Assembly (NCBI GenBank): GCA_050948825.1
Contig: JBMNEO010000010.1
Location: 62,001 to 126,000 of the forward strand
DNA length: 64,000 nt
Direction: 5' to 3'
Origin: DUQX01 sp050948825
GTDB lineage: Bacteria > Bacillota > Dethiobacteria > DTU022 > UBA8154
Shown here: piece by piece, positions 33,625 through 42,734 of the stretch
How positions within the stretch are numbered: position 1 is the first letter of the stretch
How the letters are laid out: every line of letters starts with the position of its first letter
Position numbers and translations under genes: made by a program
The notes under the pieces: generated by a model
The model's input: the letters and a program-made list of their open reading frames with translations, nothing else
What the model was told of the DNA's origin: nothing
The model's database searches: none

Positions 33625-34809
33625 ATGTCTATATTGACAAAATGGAAGAATGCTTTGGTTAACCAATTGAATGCCTTTCGAATAAAGGACAGGCATAGCA
33701 AAAAAGAGGGGAGCCCCTCCCCGGGCGGTTCACCGCTAAACGAATCTAGAGATAAATGGATAAAAATATTTTCAAGGCGCAGCGTTATCCTGGCAGGAGT
33801 GTACCTCGTTCTAGTGGTTCTGCTTCTATCCCTGGCGGTTTTACGGTGGGGTAAGATCCCTTTCCCGGAAATCCCGGGTGTTAAAAGGGAGATGGGTGAT
33901 GTTTTGCCCGGTGGAGGTGAAACAGGGGAGATCCAGTTAGAAAGCGAAGGGGAGATACCCGCTCCGAATCAGCAGGTGGAAAACGGGGGGAAAAGCGCTA
34001 ATCCTTCCTCTTTGGCGGAAGGATGGCTGACCCTGGATACGGGCAATGAAGAAGGACAGGGCAGCGAAAGAGAGCCGGGTATTGAAGGCGGCCAGGCAGA
34101 GAAGGGAAAAGAGGCGCCGTTAGAAGAGGGCCTTACAGCTGTACAGGCTAGAGATATTTATTTGTCGCAAGCCGCTTCCCCTCTGCCGGAATGGTCTTTG
34201 CACAGCCCTTTTAATGCCTATAACAGTTACAGGCTTCCCTCCGGAGGCGTGCTGCACAGCTTTTCGCGCGGCGTTTATTTCAGAGCAACGCCCGGTGCGC
34301 CAGTCTCTGCGCTGTGGGACGGTTATGTGGTAAAAGCGAGCGGGGAAGACAGTCCTTACAGTAACTCCGTGCTCATCAAACACGATGGCGGTTTCACGAG
34401 CTATTACGGAAACCTGTGGGAAGTCTGGGTAGAAGAAGGCAGATTTATTAACAGGGGGGAAAATATCGGCCTCATGCCGCATAATCCTCCGCACGGGACC
34501 CTGGCAGTGAGTACATCAAACGTTTACCGGGAAAGTAACGCCGACGCAAATCGCGAAAGTAACACTGTTCGGGACCGCGAGCTTCAGCAGGTACCTATCC
34601 GAACTATCTTGAGCGGTTACCGCGGAGGGGATATTGTCGAATCATGGTGCGGGGAAATGATATACGGTGATGAAAAACAGGCCGATTCAGCAGATAATAT
34701 GGTATCTGCCCCCTTATTCTATGAAGAGAGCCCCCTTCTTTATGTAGAGGTTCGTTTTTCAAACAACAGTTTTCTGGATCCCCTCGAGTTCATCCCTGCG
34801 AGGAATTAA
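33625..34809 (+). CDS. SpoIIQ-like M23-family (LytM) membrane protein
   Basis: 394 residues. A cytoplasmic basic N-terminus is followed by one membrane segment (about 52-75, VILAGVYLVLVVLLLSLAVL), a Gly/Glu-rich linker and a C-terminal LytM domain (HSFSRGVYFRATPGAPVSAL, VLIKHDGGFTSYYGNL, GENIGLMP, LYVEVRF). The zinc-site Asp appears to be lost and the HxH is reduced to LYVEV, so it is probably not an active endopeptidase. A ~60-residue insert separates the last two motifs. In B. subtilis spoIIQ lies in the same neighbourhood and anchors SpoIIIAH across the engulfing septum; I infer that role. GGAGG precedes the ATG. Confidence 0.78.
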   Translation: MSILTKWKNALVNQLNAFRIKDRHSKKEGSPSPGGSPLNESRDKWIKIFSRRSVILAGVYLVLVVLLLSLAVLRWGKIPFPEIPGVKREMGDVLPGGGETGEIQLESEGEIPAPNQQVENGGKSANPSSLAEGWLTLDTGNEEGQGSEREPGIEGGQAEKGKEAPLEEGLTAVQARDIYLSQAASPLPEWSLHSPFNAYNSYRLPSGGVLHSFSRGVYFRATPGAPVSALWDGYVVKASGEDSPYSNSVLIKHDGGFTSYYGNLWEVWVEEGRFINRGENIGLMPHNPPHGTLAVSTSNVYRESNADANRESNTVRDRELQQVPIRTILSGYRGGDIVESWCGEMIYGDEKQADSADNMVSAPLFYEESPLLYVEVRFSNNSFLDPLEFIPARN

Positions 34810-34861
34810 TTATGTCTTTTGCACATATAAATTTACAAATGCCAGTGAAGGGGGCAGCTCC

Positions 34862-35140
34862 ATGCAGGATTATATTCTCCAAAGAGTAATGGAAATTACC
34901 AATTATATCATGGAGACAGGCTTTACCGTGCGGCAGACAGCCCAGGTCTTTGGGGTTAGTAAAAGTACGGTTCACAAAGACGTTACTGAACGCCTTCCGC
35001 AGATAAATGAACATTTATTTCGGGAGGTGCGTAAGATACTGGAAAGAAATAAAGCAGAGCGTCATCTGCGGGGTGGTGAAGCTACCCGCCGCAAATATCT
35101 TTATGAAGAGGATCTGCAGGAAAAGGCAATCAACAAATAA
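34862..35140 (+). CDS. spoIIID: Stage III sporulation transcriptional regulator SpoIIID
   Basis: A 92-residue DNA-binding protein that adjusts the sigma-E and sigma-K regulons in the mother cell. The helix-turn-helix reads TVRQTAQVFGVSKSTVHKDV (residues about 22-41), followed by the basic C-terminal helix RKILERNKAERHLRGGEATR. The length matches the family. It lies immediately before mbl, as in B. subtilis. Confidence 0.96.
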   Translation: MQDYILQRVMEITNYIMETGFTVRQTAQVFGVSKSTVHKDVTERLPQINEHLFREVRKILERNKAERHLRGGEATRRKYLYEEDLQEKAINK

Positions 35141-35281
35141 TTTTTCCCAATTTTAAGCAAACCTGTTAAAAATAGAGGAAAACATCCCGTGAATGGAGAA
35201 TTAATTCGCTAAATAAACCTTTTAACTTGAAAGGGAAATAATTCCAGTAATATTTTTAGCATAGGGGAGAGGTGTAAGGTA

Positions 35282-36310
35282 ATGGGCTTGTTAACAGATA
35301 TGGGCATTGATCTTGGGACCGCAACTGTACTGGTTTATTTGAAAGGAAAAGGTATTGTCCTGAATGAGCCCTCTGTTGTTGCCATAGATCAGCAGACCGG
35401 GAAAGTACTGGCCGTGGGGGGAGACGCTCAAAAGATGCTGGGAAGGACCCCGGGCAACATTATCGCCATCCGACCTTTGCGTGAGGGCGTCATAGCCGAT
35501 TTTGATGCTACTGAGATTATGTTGAAGTATTTTATCTTTGAAGTATGCAAAAGGAGGCGGCTTTTCAGGCCGCGCGTTGTGGTCTGTATTCCAGCAGGGA
35601 CGACTTCCGTAGAAAAGAAGGCGGTTATTGAAGCTGTTGCCAGAACAGGTGCCAAGGAGGCCTATCTGATCGAGGAGCCGCGAGCTGCAGCCCTGGGCGC
35701 GGGCCTTGATATTTTTGAGCCCAGCGGGAACATGGTGGTGGATATTGGCGGAGGGACTACAGATATAGCTGTCCTCTCTATGGGCGAAACAGTGGTTTCA
35801 TGCAGCGTCCGCGTAGGCGGGGACAAGTTTGATGATGCCATTACCCGTTATCTTAAAAAAGAGAAAAATATCCTTATCGGAGAACGTTCTGCCGAAACCT
35901 TAAAGAAAGAAATAGGGTCTGCCTGCCCGGGAAGCCGTTCTTTAAAGACAGAGGTTCGCGGCCGCGACATGGTCAGCGGTTTGCCCCGCTCACTTGAAGT
36001 AAGCACGGAAATGATTCTGGAAGCAACCAACGAACCCCTCTGGATAATTATCCAGGGCATCCGACAGGTTTTGGAAAAAACCCCTCCCGAGCTGGCCGGT
36101 GATATATATGATAAGGGGATTGTTATTACCGGTGGTGGTGCTTTACTGGACGGCCTGAGCAGGGTGATCGCCGAACAGACAGGTGTCCCCGTATATCTGG
36201 CGGATGATCCTGTTGCGAGCGTTGCTCTGGGCACCGGAAAAGCCCTGGATGTCCTTGATCGCATATCGGGAACCCTTATTTCTACCAGGACGATCTCAGC
36301 GGCTTTATGA
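35282..36310 (+). CDS. mbl: MreB-like actin homologue Mbl
   Basis: A cytoskeletal ATPase directing cylindrical peptidoglycan synthesis. It opens GIDLGTATVLVYLKGKGIVL (phosphate 1). IEEPRAAALGAGLDI, VVDIGGGTTDIAVLSMG (phosphate 2) and VITGGGALLDGLSRVI (adenosine) complete the actin fold. At 342 aa it is full length. The call mbl rather than mreB rests on its position after spoIIID; sequence alone does not separate them. Confidence 0.92.
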   Translation: MGLLTDMGIDLGTATVLVYLKGKGIVLNEPSVVAIDQQTGKVLAVGGDAQKMLGRTPGNIIAIRPLREGVIADFDATEIMLKYFIFEVCKRRRLFRPRVVVCIPAGTTSVEKKAVIEAVARTGAKEAYLIEEPRAAALGAGLDIFEPSGNMVVDIGGGTTDIAVLSMGETVVSCSVRVGGDKFDDAITRYLKKEKNILIGERSAETLKKEIGSACPGSRSLKTEVRGRDMVSGLPRSLEVSTEMILEATNEPLWIIIQGIRQVLEKTPPELAGDIYDKGIVITGGGALLDGLSRVIAEQTGVPVYLADDPVASVALGTGKALDVLDRISGTLISTRTISAAL

Positions 36311-36416
36311 TTGTCTTGCGGTCCAAATCCGGAAAAATTGCTTTATCAATAAGTAAATCAATTAGTAATTAATAACTCTAGCCATACGCAGCCACTGCTG
36401 AACACCTTGCGGAGCA

Positions 36417-36444
36417 AATAAACGGACAGCTATGTCCGTTTATT
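36417..36444. terminator. Terminator hairpin after mbl
   Basis: A 12-base perfect stem (AATAAACGGACA with TGTCCGTTTATT) with a 4-base loop sits between mbl and the convergent DUF5693 gene. Weak T-runs on both sides suggest bidirectional use. Confidence 0.65.
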
Positions 36445-36513
36445 ATTTAGGAGCTTTTTAAAGTTCGTTAACGGAGGTTAGCAAGCTTCGGGAGGAATAA
36501 CGGGAGAAATAAG

Positions 36514-38892
36514 TTATGTCTGTCGGCGATACTTTCGGCGATACTTATTATCTTGGTAGCCATACAGCTTTGCAGCCAGATAGAAAAGAACCAGCCCCAG
36601 CAGCAGCCCCATTGCCGCTCCATAAACAGTGCCCAGCAGGGAAAGGCTTACCGGGCGGTGCAGGTGCATAAAAGTGTTGAAAAGAGAGATCTGCCCCAGC
36701 AATCCGAGCACCAGCGCCAGCGGTTTTGCCCCCCTGATGCCTGCAGGGTAGAGCGCTGCCATCAGGAAAAGCCCGGGATGGCCGATGAGGAACTCCTTAA
36801 ACCTTGGCCGCGCTATGAAGATTATCTCCAGCTGACGCCGTAAGGCCAGCTCAATTTCGCTCACCGGAAGAAGGGGGATGTTCCCACCTCGCACGAGATA
36901 GACCAGCAATACCCCACCGGCCAGAACAAGAGCAAACAAGTACTTGACCTTTACCTCCTTATTCAGCAATTCCGTTATTTCGTTCCACAGGCCCCCTCTT
37001 TTTTGCTGCAAAATAAACAGCCCGAGCACGATAAAGGGTCCGACCTGGGATATTTTAACCCCGCCGAAGGCCTCAATTTTTAAAATATACTCTGTGCTCC
37101 CCAGGATGCCGGAAGCTGCAAGCGCACCCCCTGCGGAAAAGAGCGTACAGCATAAAAATCCCTTCACGATTTCCGTTAAATAGCCTCGTTCTCTGCATTT
37201 TGAAAAAGCGGGTTCCAGGAAGAGAATAACACCCAGAGTCGGGAAAACAAGGGATGCAAGCAGGGCTGTGCCCTTTTCCAGGAAGATCGCTGAGGGCAGG
37301 CGGCTCAGCAACAGCGAAGAACCTCCTCCTGCAGCGATAGCCGGTGCCCAGCTATTATAGAGCATGGGTAAAGCAGCGGCTGCAAGGAAAAGACAGATGC
37401 TTAAGGCAATAAATACCCTTTCTTTCTGTTGGTTCAGCCGTGCTTTTATGCGCTGCTCCTTTGTTACGAAGGCCTGCGAGGTGATTGCTGTTTCGGCAGG
37501 CGTTATTTCCGGCTTTGTTACCCCTGTTACCCCTGTTACGCCTGCTGCTCCTGTTGCACATGACATTCCTGTTACCTCCGCCGCCCCGGTTTCTCCTGTT
37601 ATTCCTGCTGCTCCTGTTGACCCTTCCACTCTTGTTATCCCAATTTTTCTGGAAACTCCTTGTCTGGAGGTTCTATGTTTCCTTTTTTTCTTTCCCGGAA
37701 GTGGCAGGTTGGTTCTTCCCAGGAGGAAGAGCCCGGCCAGGAAGGCAGCTGAAACTGCTACTCCGGCAAAAAGCAACGCTTGCACTCCTGGATGGATGTT
37801 GAAAATGGAGAAAGGCGAGCATTCTCCCACTTCAAACCCTGCTCTTTCCAGGTCGTCTGCCACTCTCTTTATAAAAGGAAGATAGGCGGGTAACTCCCCG
37901 CGCGGGTCGAGTTCCGGGAAGGGGTTGAGCAGTAGCAACCTCACGCTGCGTTCCTGAACAGCTCGCAGAAACCGTTCGCTCGCGCGTTCTTCTCCCAGCT
38001 GTCCAAGCTCGGCGGTAGGGATTTGGTGCGTCCGTACAACCCTGTAATCCAGCTGCGAGGCGAGCCCCCTCAAGCCTTTTCCCGCAGTAAATTCCACGTT
38101 TCCCAGGGTGAGCTCTTTTTCCGCAAACAGAACTCCAGTGTCTCCCCGGGGTGCGGGATAAGTAAATGACGGGGAAGGAAAGGCTACCGGTCCCAGAATG
38201 ATTTCCTCTTCTTCGATGATTATCTCCAGCTGCGAAGCAAGCGCACTCCAGTATTGTTCACTTATTTCCGGTGTAAGCCGCGAAGGTGCATAAAAATGTG
38301 GAATGATTCTTAACCCGGCAGCGTTCCAGAGCCGCATCTGTTCACGCGGCATGATCAGGGGTAATTCTTCCATAACAGGGATATAGCTGTTAGGGATAAA
38401 AAGAGGTTCGTTACCGGTCAGGGAAGCAACGCTCTTAACCTGCTCGGCTTTTATTGTCTCCCCGAGCAGTGATAAAAGGGCCGCCTGCAAGATTTCATGG
38501 AGCTCTTTTTCTTCAGTGAGAATAAATAATCCTCCGGGCAGATTCCCCCCGGGCAGTTCGCCATAACCGTCCAGGACGCCCAGCGCTTGCAGACGCCGGA
38601 TTTCAGACACGTCCAGAAGAGTAATTCGTCCCATGCCCTCCAGTTCTGCTATGGTGAGAGGACGCACGCCCACAGCTGTGCACCCGGCTTTTTTAAGGTC
38701 CTCCAATTGGTTTGCCGTATTAAACCCGTTCTGCTGCGGGCTTTCTGCGAACAGCAGGCGGGAGTCAACGGCAAGTTCAACCTGTTGGTTATAATTATGC
38801 AATAAATGGCGCTGGACGGCGGCCCAGGCGCCTGCTGCCACGGACATAATGAGGAGCACTGCAAAAATTGTTTTTATTACCGGTCGCATCAT
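36514..38892 (-). CDS. DUF5693-family multi-pass membrane protein, copy 1
   Basis: 792 residues. One N-terminal membrane segment precedes an extracytoplasmic domain (about 30-375). A hydrophobic segment follows at 378-400, then a cytoplasmic loop (405-490) with basic KKKRKHR and a Gly/Ala/Thr/Val repeat (GAAGITG, GAAGVTG), and a C-terminal block of about eight membrane segments. The motif IARPRFKEFLIGHPG is shared with the second copy at 55.9 kb (VRPRFKEFALGYP). In other Clostridia this family often neighbours csaB (cell-wall polysaccharide pyruvylation); I recall this as context only. It converges on mbl. The function is unknown. Confidence 0.75.
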   Translation of the reverse strand: MMRPVIKTIFAVLLIMSVAAGAWAAVQRHLLHNYNQQVELAVDSRLLFAESPQQNGFNTANQLEDLKKAGCTAVGVRPLTIAELEGMGRITLLDVSEIRRLQALGVLDGYGELPGGNLPGGLFILTEEKELHEILQAALLSLLGETIKAEQVKSVASLTGNEPLFIPNSYIPVMEELPLIMPREQMRLWNAAGLRIIPHFYAPSRLTPEISEQYWSALASQLEIIIEEEEIILGPVAFPSPSFTYPAPRGDTGVLFAEKELTLGNVEFTAGKGLRGLASQLDYRVVRTHQIPTAELGQLGEERASERFLRAVQERSVRLLLLNPFPELDPRGELPAYLPFIKRVADDLERAGFEVGECSPFSIFNIHPGVQALLFAGVAVSAAFLAGLFLLGRTNLPLPGKKKRKHRTSRQGVSRKIGITRVEGSTGAAGITGETGAAEVTGMSCATGAAGVTGVTGVTKPEITPAETAITSQAFVTKEQRIKARLNQQKERVFIALSICLFLAAAALPMLYNSWAPAIAAGGGSSLLLSRLPSAIFLEKGTALLASLVFPTLGVILFLEPAFSKCRERGYLTEIVKGFLCCTLFSAGGALAASGILGSTEYILKIEAFGGVKISQVGPFIVLGLFILQQKRGGLWNEITELLNKEVKVKYLFALVLAGGVLLVYLVRGGNIPLLPVSEIELALRRQLEIIFIARPRFKEFLIGHPGLFLMAALYPAGIRGAKPLALVLGLLGQISLFNTFMHLHRPVSLSLLGTVYGAAMGLLLGLVLFYLAAKLYGYQDNKYRRKYRRQT

Positions 38893-38981
38893 ATTCTGCC
38901 TTTCCCCCTATTTTCCGCAGGAAGCATACAGGAAGCCAAAATCATAAATAGAGCTTAAATAAAGAAGGAAATAATAGGGCA

Positions 38982-39045
38982 TAAGGATAAATAATTAGGA
39001 TAAATAATCAAGATAATAATTAGGAAATAATCAGGATAAATAATT
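38982..39045. repeat. AT-rich short tandem repeats
   Basis: AGGATAAATAAT and close variants recur three or four times in the divergent spacer between the DUF5693 and PHP genes. This could be a promoter-region expansion; nothing else was seen there. Confidence 0.6.
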
Positions 39046-39166
39046 TCTTGATCAGACCCACCGGTTCCTGCCTTTAAATTTATAGATTCAGTATATACAA
39101 CAATCACCAATGTAGCAAGACTATTTCCTCAGGCTACTTCTTCCACCCTTAAGGAGGGACTCGAAA

Positions 39167-40231
39167 ATGGATGAGCATGAATATATCGGACATTTGCATA
39201 TCCACTCCACCTTTTCCGACGGCAGCGCCACAGTGCCGGAGATTGCCGCAGATGCTGCAAAAGCAGGCCTTGACTTTATCGTTATTACCGACCACAATAC
39301 CCTGGAAGGGTTGGACCGGGGGCTGGAAGGCCGGCATGAAGGCGTACTTGTTCTTTTCGGTACCGAAATAAATTTGCGCAAAAACCACTATCTAGCTTTT
39401 GGTGTCCGCGCAAAAGTACCCCAAAACGAGGAGGATCCCCAGCAGGTCATCGATGCTGTCAACGGCCTTGGGGGATTCGGGTACCTTGCTCATCCTGTTG
39501 AGAAGAGCAACCCGGTTTTTTTGCAGGGGCGCTTTTATCCCTGGGACAAGTGGGATGTAAGCGGCTTTACAGGACTGGAGATCTGGAATTTTGGCTCCCT
39601 ATGGAGATCCGCCTTTCGGAACAAGCTGCAGGCCTTTTTTTTGTATTTTACCGACCCTTACAGGGGAGCCCGCTATCCCGATCCTCAGGGCCTTAATCTG
39701 TGGGATTCGCTGAGCCGCGAGCGGCCTCTGGTAGCCTTTGCAGGCAGCGATGCCCACGGGATTAAGGTGCGGTTTGGACCCTTTAAGCTAAAATTATTTC
39801 CGTACGATTTTCTTTTCCGCACCTTGAACACGCATATCCTTTTGGAGGAAGAGCTTTATGCAGAGATAGATCGGGCGCGGGGGCAGGTTTTTGATGCCCT
39901 GCGCGCGGGGCGTTTTTTCATCGGCAGCGATTACCTGGGGCAGACCCGTGGGTTCAGGTTTACTGCCGGTAATGGCGATAAAGACGAAGTATCCATGGGG
40001 CAGGAGTTCCCTTTTTCATCAACAACCGGCCTGCATATTGTTTCTCCTTCGCCGCGGGGCCTGATCCGTATTATCAAAAACGGCCGGCTCTTCCACGAAA
40101 GCCGCCTGCAGGAGATACGTTTCAAGGTAACAGAACCGGGGACTTATCGCGTGGAGGTGCACCGCCGTATCCTGCTGGGGAGGCATCTTCCCTGGATTTA
40201 TAGCAACCCTATATATATAAACCAGGGATAA
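39167..40231 (+). CDS. PHP-domain metal-dependent phosphoesterase
   Basis: 354 residues. The PHP metal motifs are HLHIHSTFSDGSATVPEIA (residues 9-27), VITDHNTLEG (near 43), a Glu in FGTEINLR, LAHPVEK (near 108) and a C-terminal FAGSDAHGIK (near 194). The ~115 residues after the PHP core look like a beta-rich domain. AAGGAGGG precedes the ATG. The protein is related to histidinol-phosphatase or nucleotide-phosphoesterase types; the substrate is unknown. It stands alone between the DUF5693 gene and the amidohydrolase. Confidence 0.88.
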   Translation: MDEHEYIGHLHIHSTFSDGSATVPEIAADAAKAGLDFIVITDHNTLEGLDRGLEGRHEGVLVLFGTEINLRKNHYLAFGVRAKVPQNEEDPQQVIDAVNGLGGFGYLAHPVEKSNPVFLQGRFYPWDKWDVSGFTGLEIWNFGSLWRSAFRNKLQAFFLYFTDPYRGARYPDPQGLNLWDSLSRERPLVAFAGSDAHGIKVRFGPFKLKLFPYDFLFRTLNTHILLEEELYAEIDRARGQVFDALRAGRFFIGSDYLGQTRGFRFTAGNGDKDEVSMGQEFPFSSTTGLHIVSPSPRGLIRIIKNGRLFHESRLQEIRFKVTEPGTYRVEVHRRILLGRHLPWIYSNPIYINQG

Positions 40232-40442
40232 ACAGCATTTTTCCCCCTCTGTCAGCGCACTGTGATTCAGGCTGTAATATACTTTCAATAGCGGGAGCAA
40301 CGGCTTTTTAAGCGGGAGCATGGGATTCCATCGAGGTACTGAGAACAAAATCCAGAAACGTTCAAGCTTTTCAAGCTTTTTAGCCATTACAATTAGGGGA
40401 GAGTAGAAAACAGAAAAAGTAGGATTTATAAAAAATTCAAAA

Positions 40443-40467
40443 AGGGCAAGAGCAAGAACCGTCCCCA
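40443..40467. repeat. Truncated AGAACCGTCCC-family unit (GGCAAG arm)
   Basis: AGGGCAAGAGCAAGAACCGTCCCC has the left arm and core only. It ends about 11 bases before the ribosome-binding site of the amidohydrolase gene. The rest of 40232-40487 shows no feature. Confidence 0.75.
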
Positions 40468-40487
40468 TAAAAAGAGAGGTGTCAGTA

Positions 40488-42326
40488 ATGAATCTACAGG
40501 AAAGGGTGCAGCTAATTAGGACAGCCACCGGCCGGGAAAAGGCCGATTTGGCAGTTGTTAACGGGACGCTGATCAATGTTTATACCGGGGAACTGCTGGA
40601 AGGGTACGGGGTGGCTGTTAAGGGAGAGCGGATTGTCTACGTGGGAAAAGAAGCCGGGGAGATGGTGGGACCTGACACAACCGTAATTGATGCTGCTGGG
40701 AAAATGCTCGTTCCCGGATTTATCGACACCCATGCGCATATGTGCTTCTTCTGTCCGGCCAGCGAGTTTCTTCGCTACTCCATGAGGGGGGGCACTACCA
40801 CCATTGTCACCGAGCTAATTGAGGTATCCTTCCCGCTCGGATTCCAGGGAATTATTGAATACCTGGAGTCATGCAGAAACCAACCGGTGAAGATCTTTGG
40901 CGTTATCCCGCCTATGCTTACCCTCAGCTCCGGAAGGAAAAAAATAATTGACAAAGAACAGCTCAGGGAGCTCCTCCGCCGTGATGATGTCCTGGGGCTG
41001 GGGGAATCCTACTGGCTGCCGGTACTGGAAGAGGATCGCAGGATGCTTGAACTTTTCCAGGCAACTATTGAGGCCGGGAAAATAGTTGCCGGCCATTCCG
41101 CCGGGGCAAAGGGTGCCAAGCTTGCCGCCTATGCCGCCGCCGGCGTTCACTCCTGCCACGAGCCCATTACAGCGGAGGAAGTGCTCGAACGGCTGCGTTT
41201 GGGCTTGTATGTCCTGGCCAGGGAAGGGGAAACCCGCCAGGATCTTGAAGATATCTCCAGGATAAAGGATATGAAGGTTGACCTGCAGAACCTTGCTCTG
41301 GTTACAGATGGCATAGCCCTCAGACAGCTGGTTGAAAAAGGCCATATGGAGGCCGTACTGCAAAAGGCCATCGATCTCGGATTTAATCCCGTTACTGCCA
41401 TTCAGATGGTAACCATCAATCCCGCCAGATACCTGGGCCTGGATGACCGTATCGGCGGGATTGCTCCGGGCAAATATGCCGATATCGTTGTGCTTCCGGA
41501 TCTGCAGCACATAAAAGCGGAATATGTCATCAGCAACGGGTATGTGATTGCGCAGGATAGAGAGCTGCGCGTGCAGCCGAAAAAATATGTTTTTCCCGCA
41601 TGGACACGCCATGCAATTCATCTGACAAAAAAATATTCGCCGGATGATTTTTTGATTCAGGTTTCCGGCGGTAGGGGCGCCCCCGGGAGCGGTGAAGGCT
41701 TTCTCAGTGAAAGCTCTCCGGCCATTCCCGGAGCAGGCCACACAGAAGGCCTTGCAACCGGTTCCATAGAGGTCAGGGTTATCGATCAGGTTGCGGAGCT
41801 GGTAACGCAGGAGATACGCTGTGCAGTACCGCTTGCCGGGGGGCGGGTTGAAGCGGACCCCGCAAGGGATCTTTTGAAAATATCCTGCATTGATTTTCAG
41901 GCTTCCCCCGGAAAGCAGTTTGTAGGCTTGATCAGGGGTTTTAAGTTGAAAAAGGGAGCGATCGCGACCAGCATGGCCTGGGATCTCACAAATATTGTCG
42001 CGATCGGGGTTGCTGACGAGGATCTGTCGCTGGCGGTGAACAGGGTGATCGAGCTGCAGGGCGGGGCGGTTGTTTGCGCTGACGGCCGGGTCCTGGCCGA
42101 GATTCCCCTGCCCATCGGGGGTTATTTAAGCGATTCTCCGCTTGAAGAGCTTCTCCGGCAGGGGGAAGAGCTTCAGGAGGCTGCCGCCGGCCTGGGCTCT
42201 CCCTTTCCCAATACGCATCTGACCCTGATGACTCTTACCTCCCCTGCGATTCCTTTTTTCCGGATCTGCGAGGAGGGGTTATTTGATATCCGCACCAACA
42301 GCCGGGTTGAATTTGTTGTCTGCTAA
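40488..42326 (+). CDS. ade: Adenine deaminase-like amidohydrolase
   Basis: 613 residues, slightly longer than typical adenine deaminase. GFIDTHAHMCFF holds the binuclear metal HxH, VAGHSAGAKG and HSCHEPIT the further His residues, and NPARYLGLDDRIGGIAPGKYADIVV the closing amidohydrolase motif. The C-terminal domain (GFKLKKGAIATSMAWD) is that of COG1001 adenine deaminases. Where adenine deaminases usually have an Asp-Asp pair this protein has VTDGI, so the exact substrate is uncertain. The ATG at 40488 follows GAGAGGTG by seven bases; a GTG at 40479 is within the ribosome-binding site. Confidence 0.82.
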   Translation: MNLQERVQLIRTATGREKADLAVVNGTLINVYTGELLEGYGVAVKGERIVYVGKEAGEMVGPDTTVIDAAGKMLVPGFIDTHAHMCFFCPASEFLRYSMRGGTTTIVTELIEVSFPLGFQGIIEYLESCRNQPVKIFGVIPPMLTLSSGRKKIIDKEQLRELLRRDDVLGLGESYWLPVLEEDRRMLELFQATIEAGKIVAGHSAGAKGAKLAAYAAAGVHSCHEPITAEEVLERLRLGLYVLAREGETRQDLEDISRIKDMKVDLQNLALVTDGIALRQLVEKGHMEAVLQKAIDLGFNPVTAIQMVTINPARYLGLDDRIGGIAPGKYADIVVLPDLQHIKAEYVISNGYVIAQDRELRVQPKKYVFPAWTRHAIHLTKKYSPDDFLIQVSGGRGAPGSGEGFLSESSPAIPGAGHTEGLATGSIEVRVIDQVAELVTQEIRCAVPLAGGRVEADPARDLLKISCIDFQASPGKQFVGLIRGFKLKKGAIATSMAWDLTNIVAIGVADEDLSLAVNRVIELQGGAVVCADGRVLAEIPLPIGGYLSDSPLEELLRQGEELQEAAAGLGSPFPNTHLTLMTLTSPAIPFFRICEEGLFDIRTNSRVEFVVC

Positions 42327-42734
42327 AGAAAAACAAAAAAATGAGCCTTGCATTTTTTGAAAATGATGAGATAATATGGCTTGTACAGCGCAACCAAAAT
42401 ACCCTGCTATACGTTTATATTATTTAGAAGCGCCTAGAGCGCCGCTTGGAAAAGATTACCTTGGTCTTGTTGAAGGGATTTATCTCTGTGATAAAGAAAT
42501 TTAGTGTGATAAACGTGATAAACTTAGTGTGATAAAGATACTTAAAAAGAAAACGTAGTTATTTTTGGTTACTTTAGTTTCCGGCAACTTCATTTCCGGC
42601 ATTTTTAGACCGATGCTTTTAGTTGCTTGCTTATGGTGGCTATTGCCGGGCAGATTACTGTAGTAAATCCGGCCGGAAGATTGTTACAGGTAAATTCGGC
42701 TGGCAGATTACTGAAAGACAGGAGACAATATTTT
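42327..42734 (+). other. Spacer with short GTGATAAA repeats
   Basis: AGTGTGATAAA-type units recur four times between about 42489 and 42536. A weak AAAAAATG/CATTTTTT inverted repeat follows the amidohydrolase stop. The region is open in the tagO frame from 42627, but that extension is not conserved in composition and has no ribosome-binding site. Confidence 0.5.

Noticed and set aside
39171..39371. Overlapping frames inside large genes on both strands (here within the PHP gene, and many others)
   Set aside because: They are shadows of clearly conserved genes in other frames.
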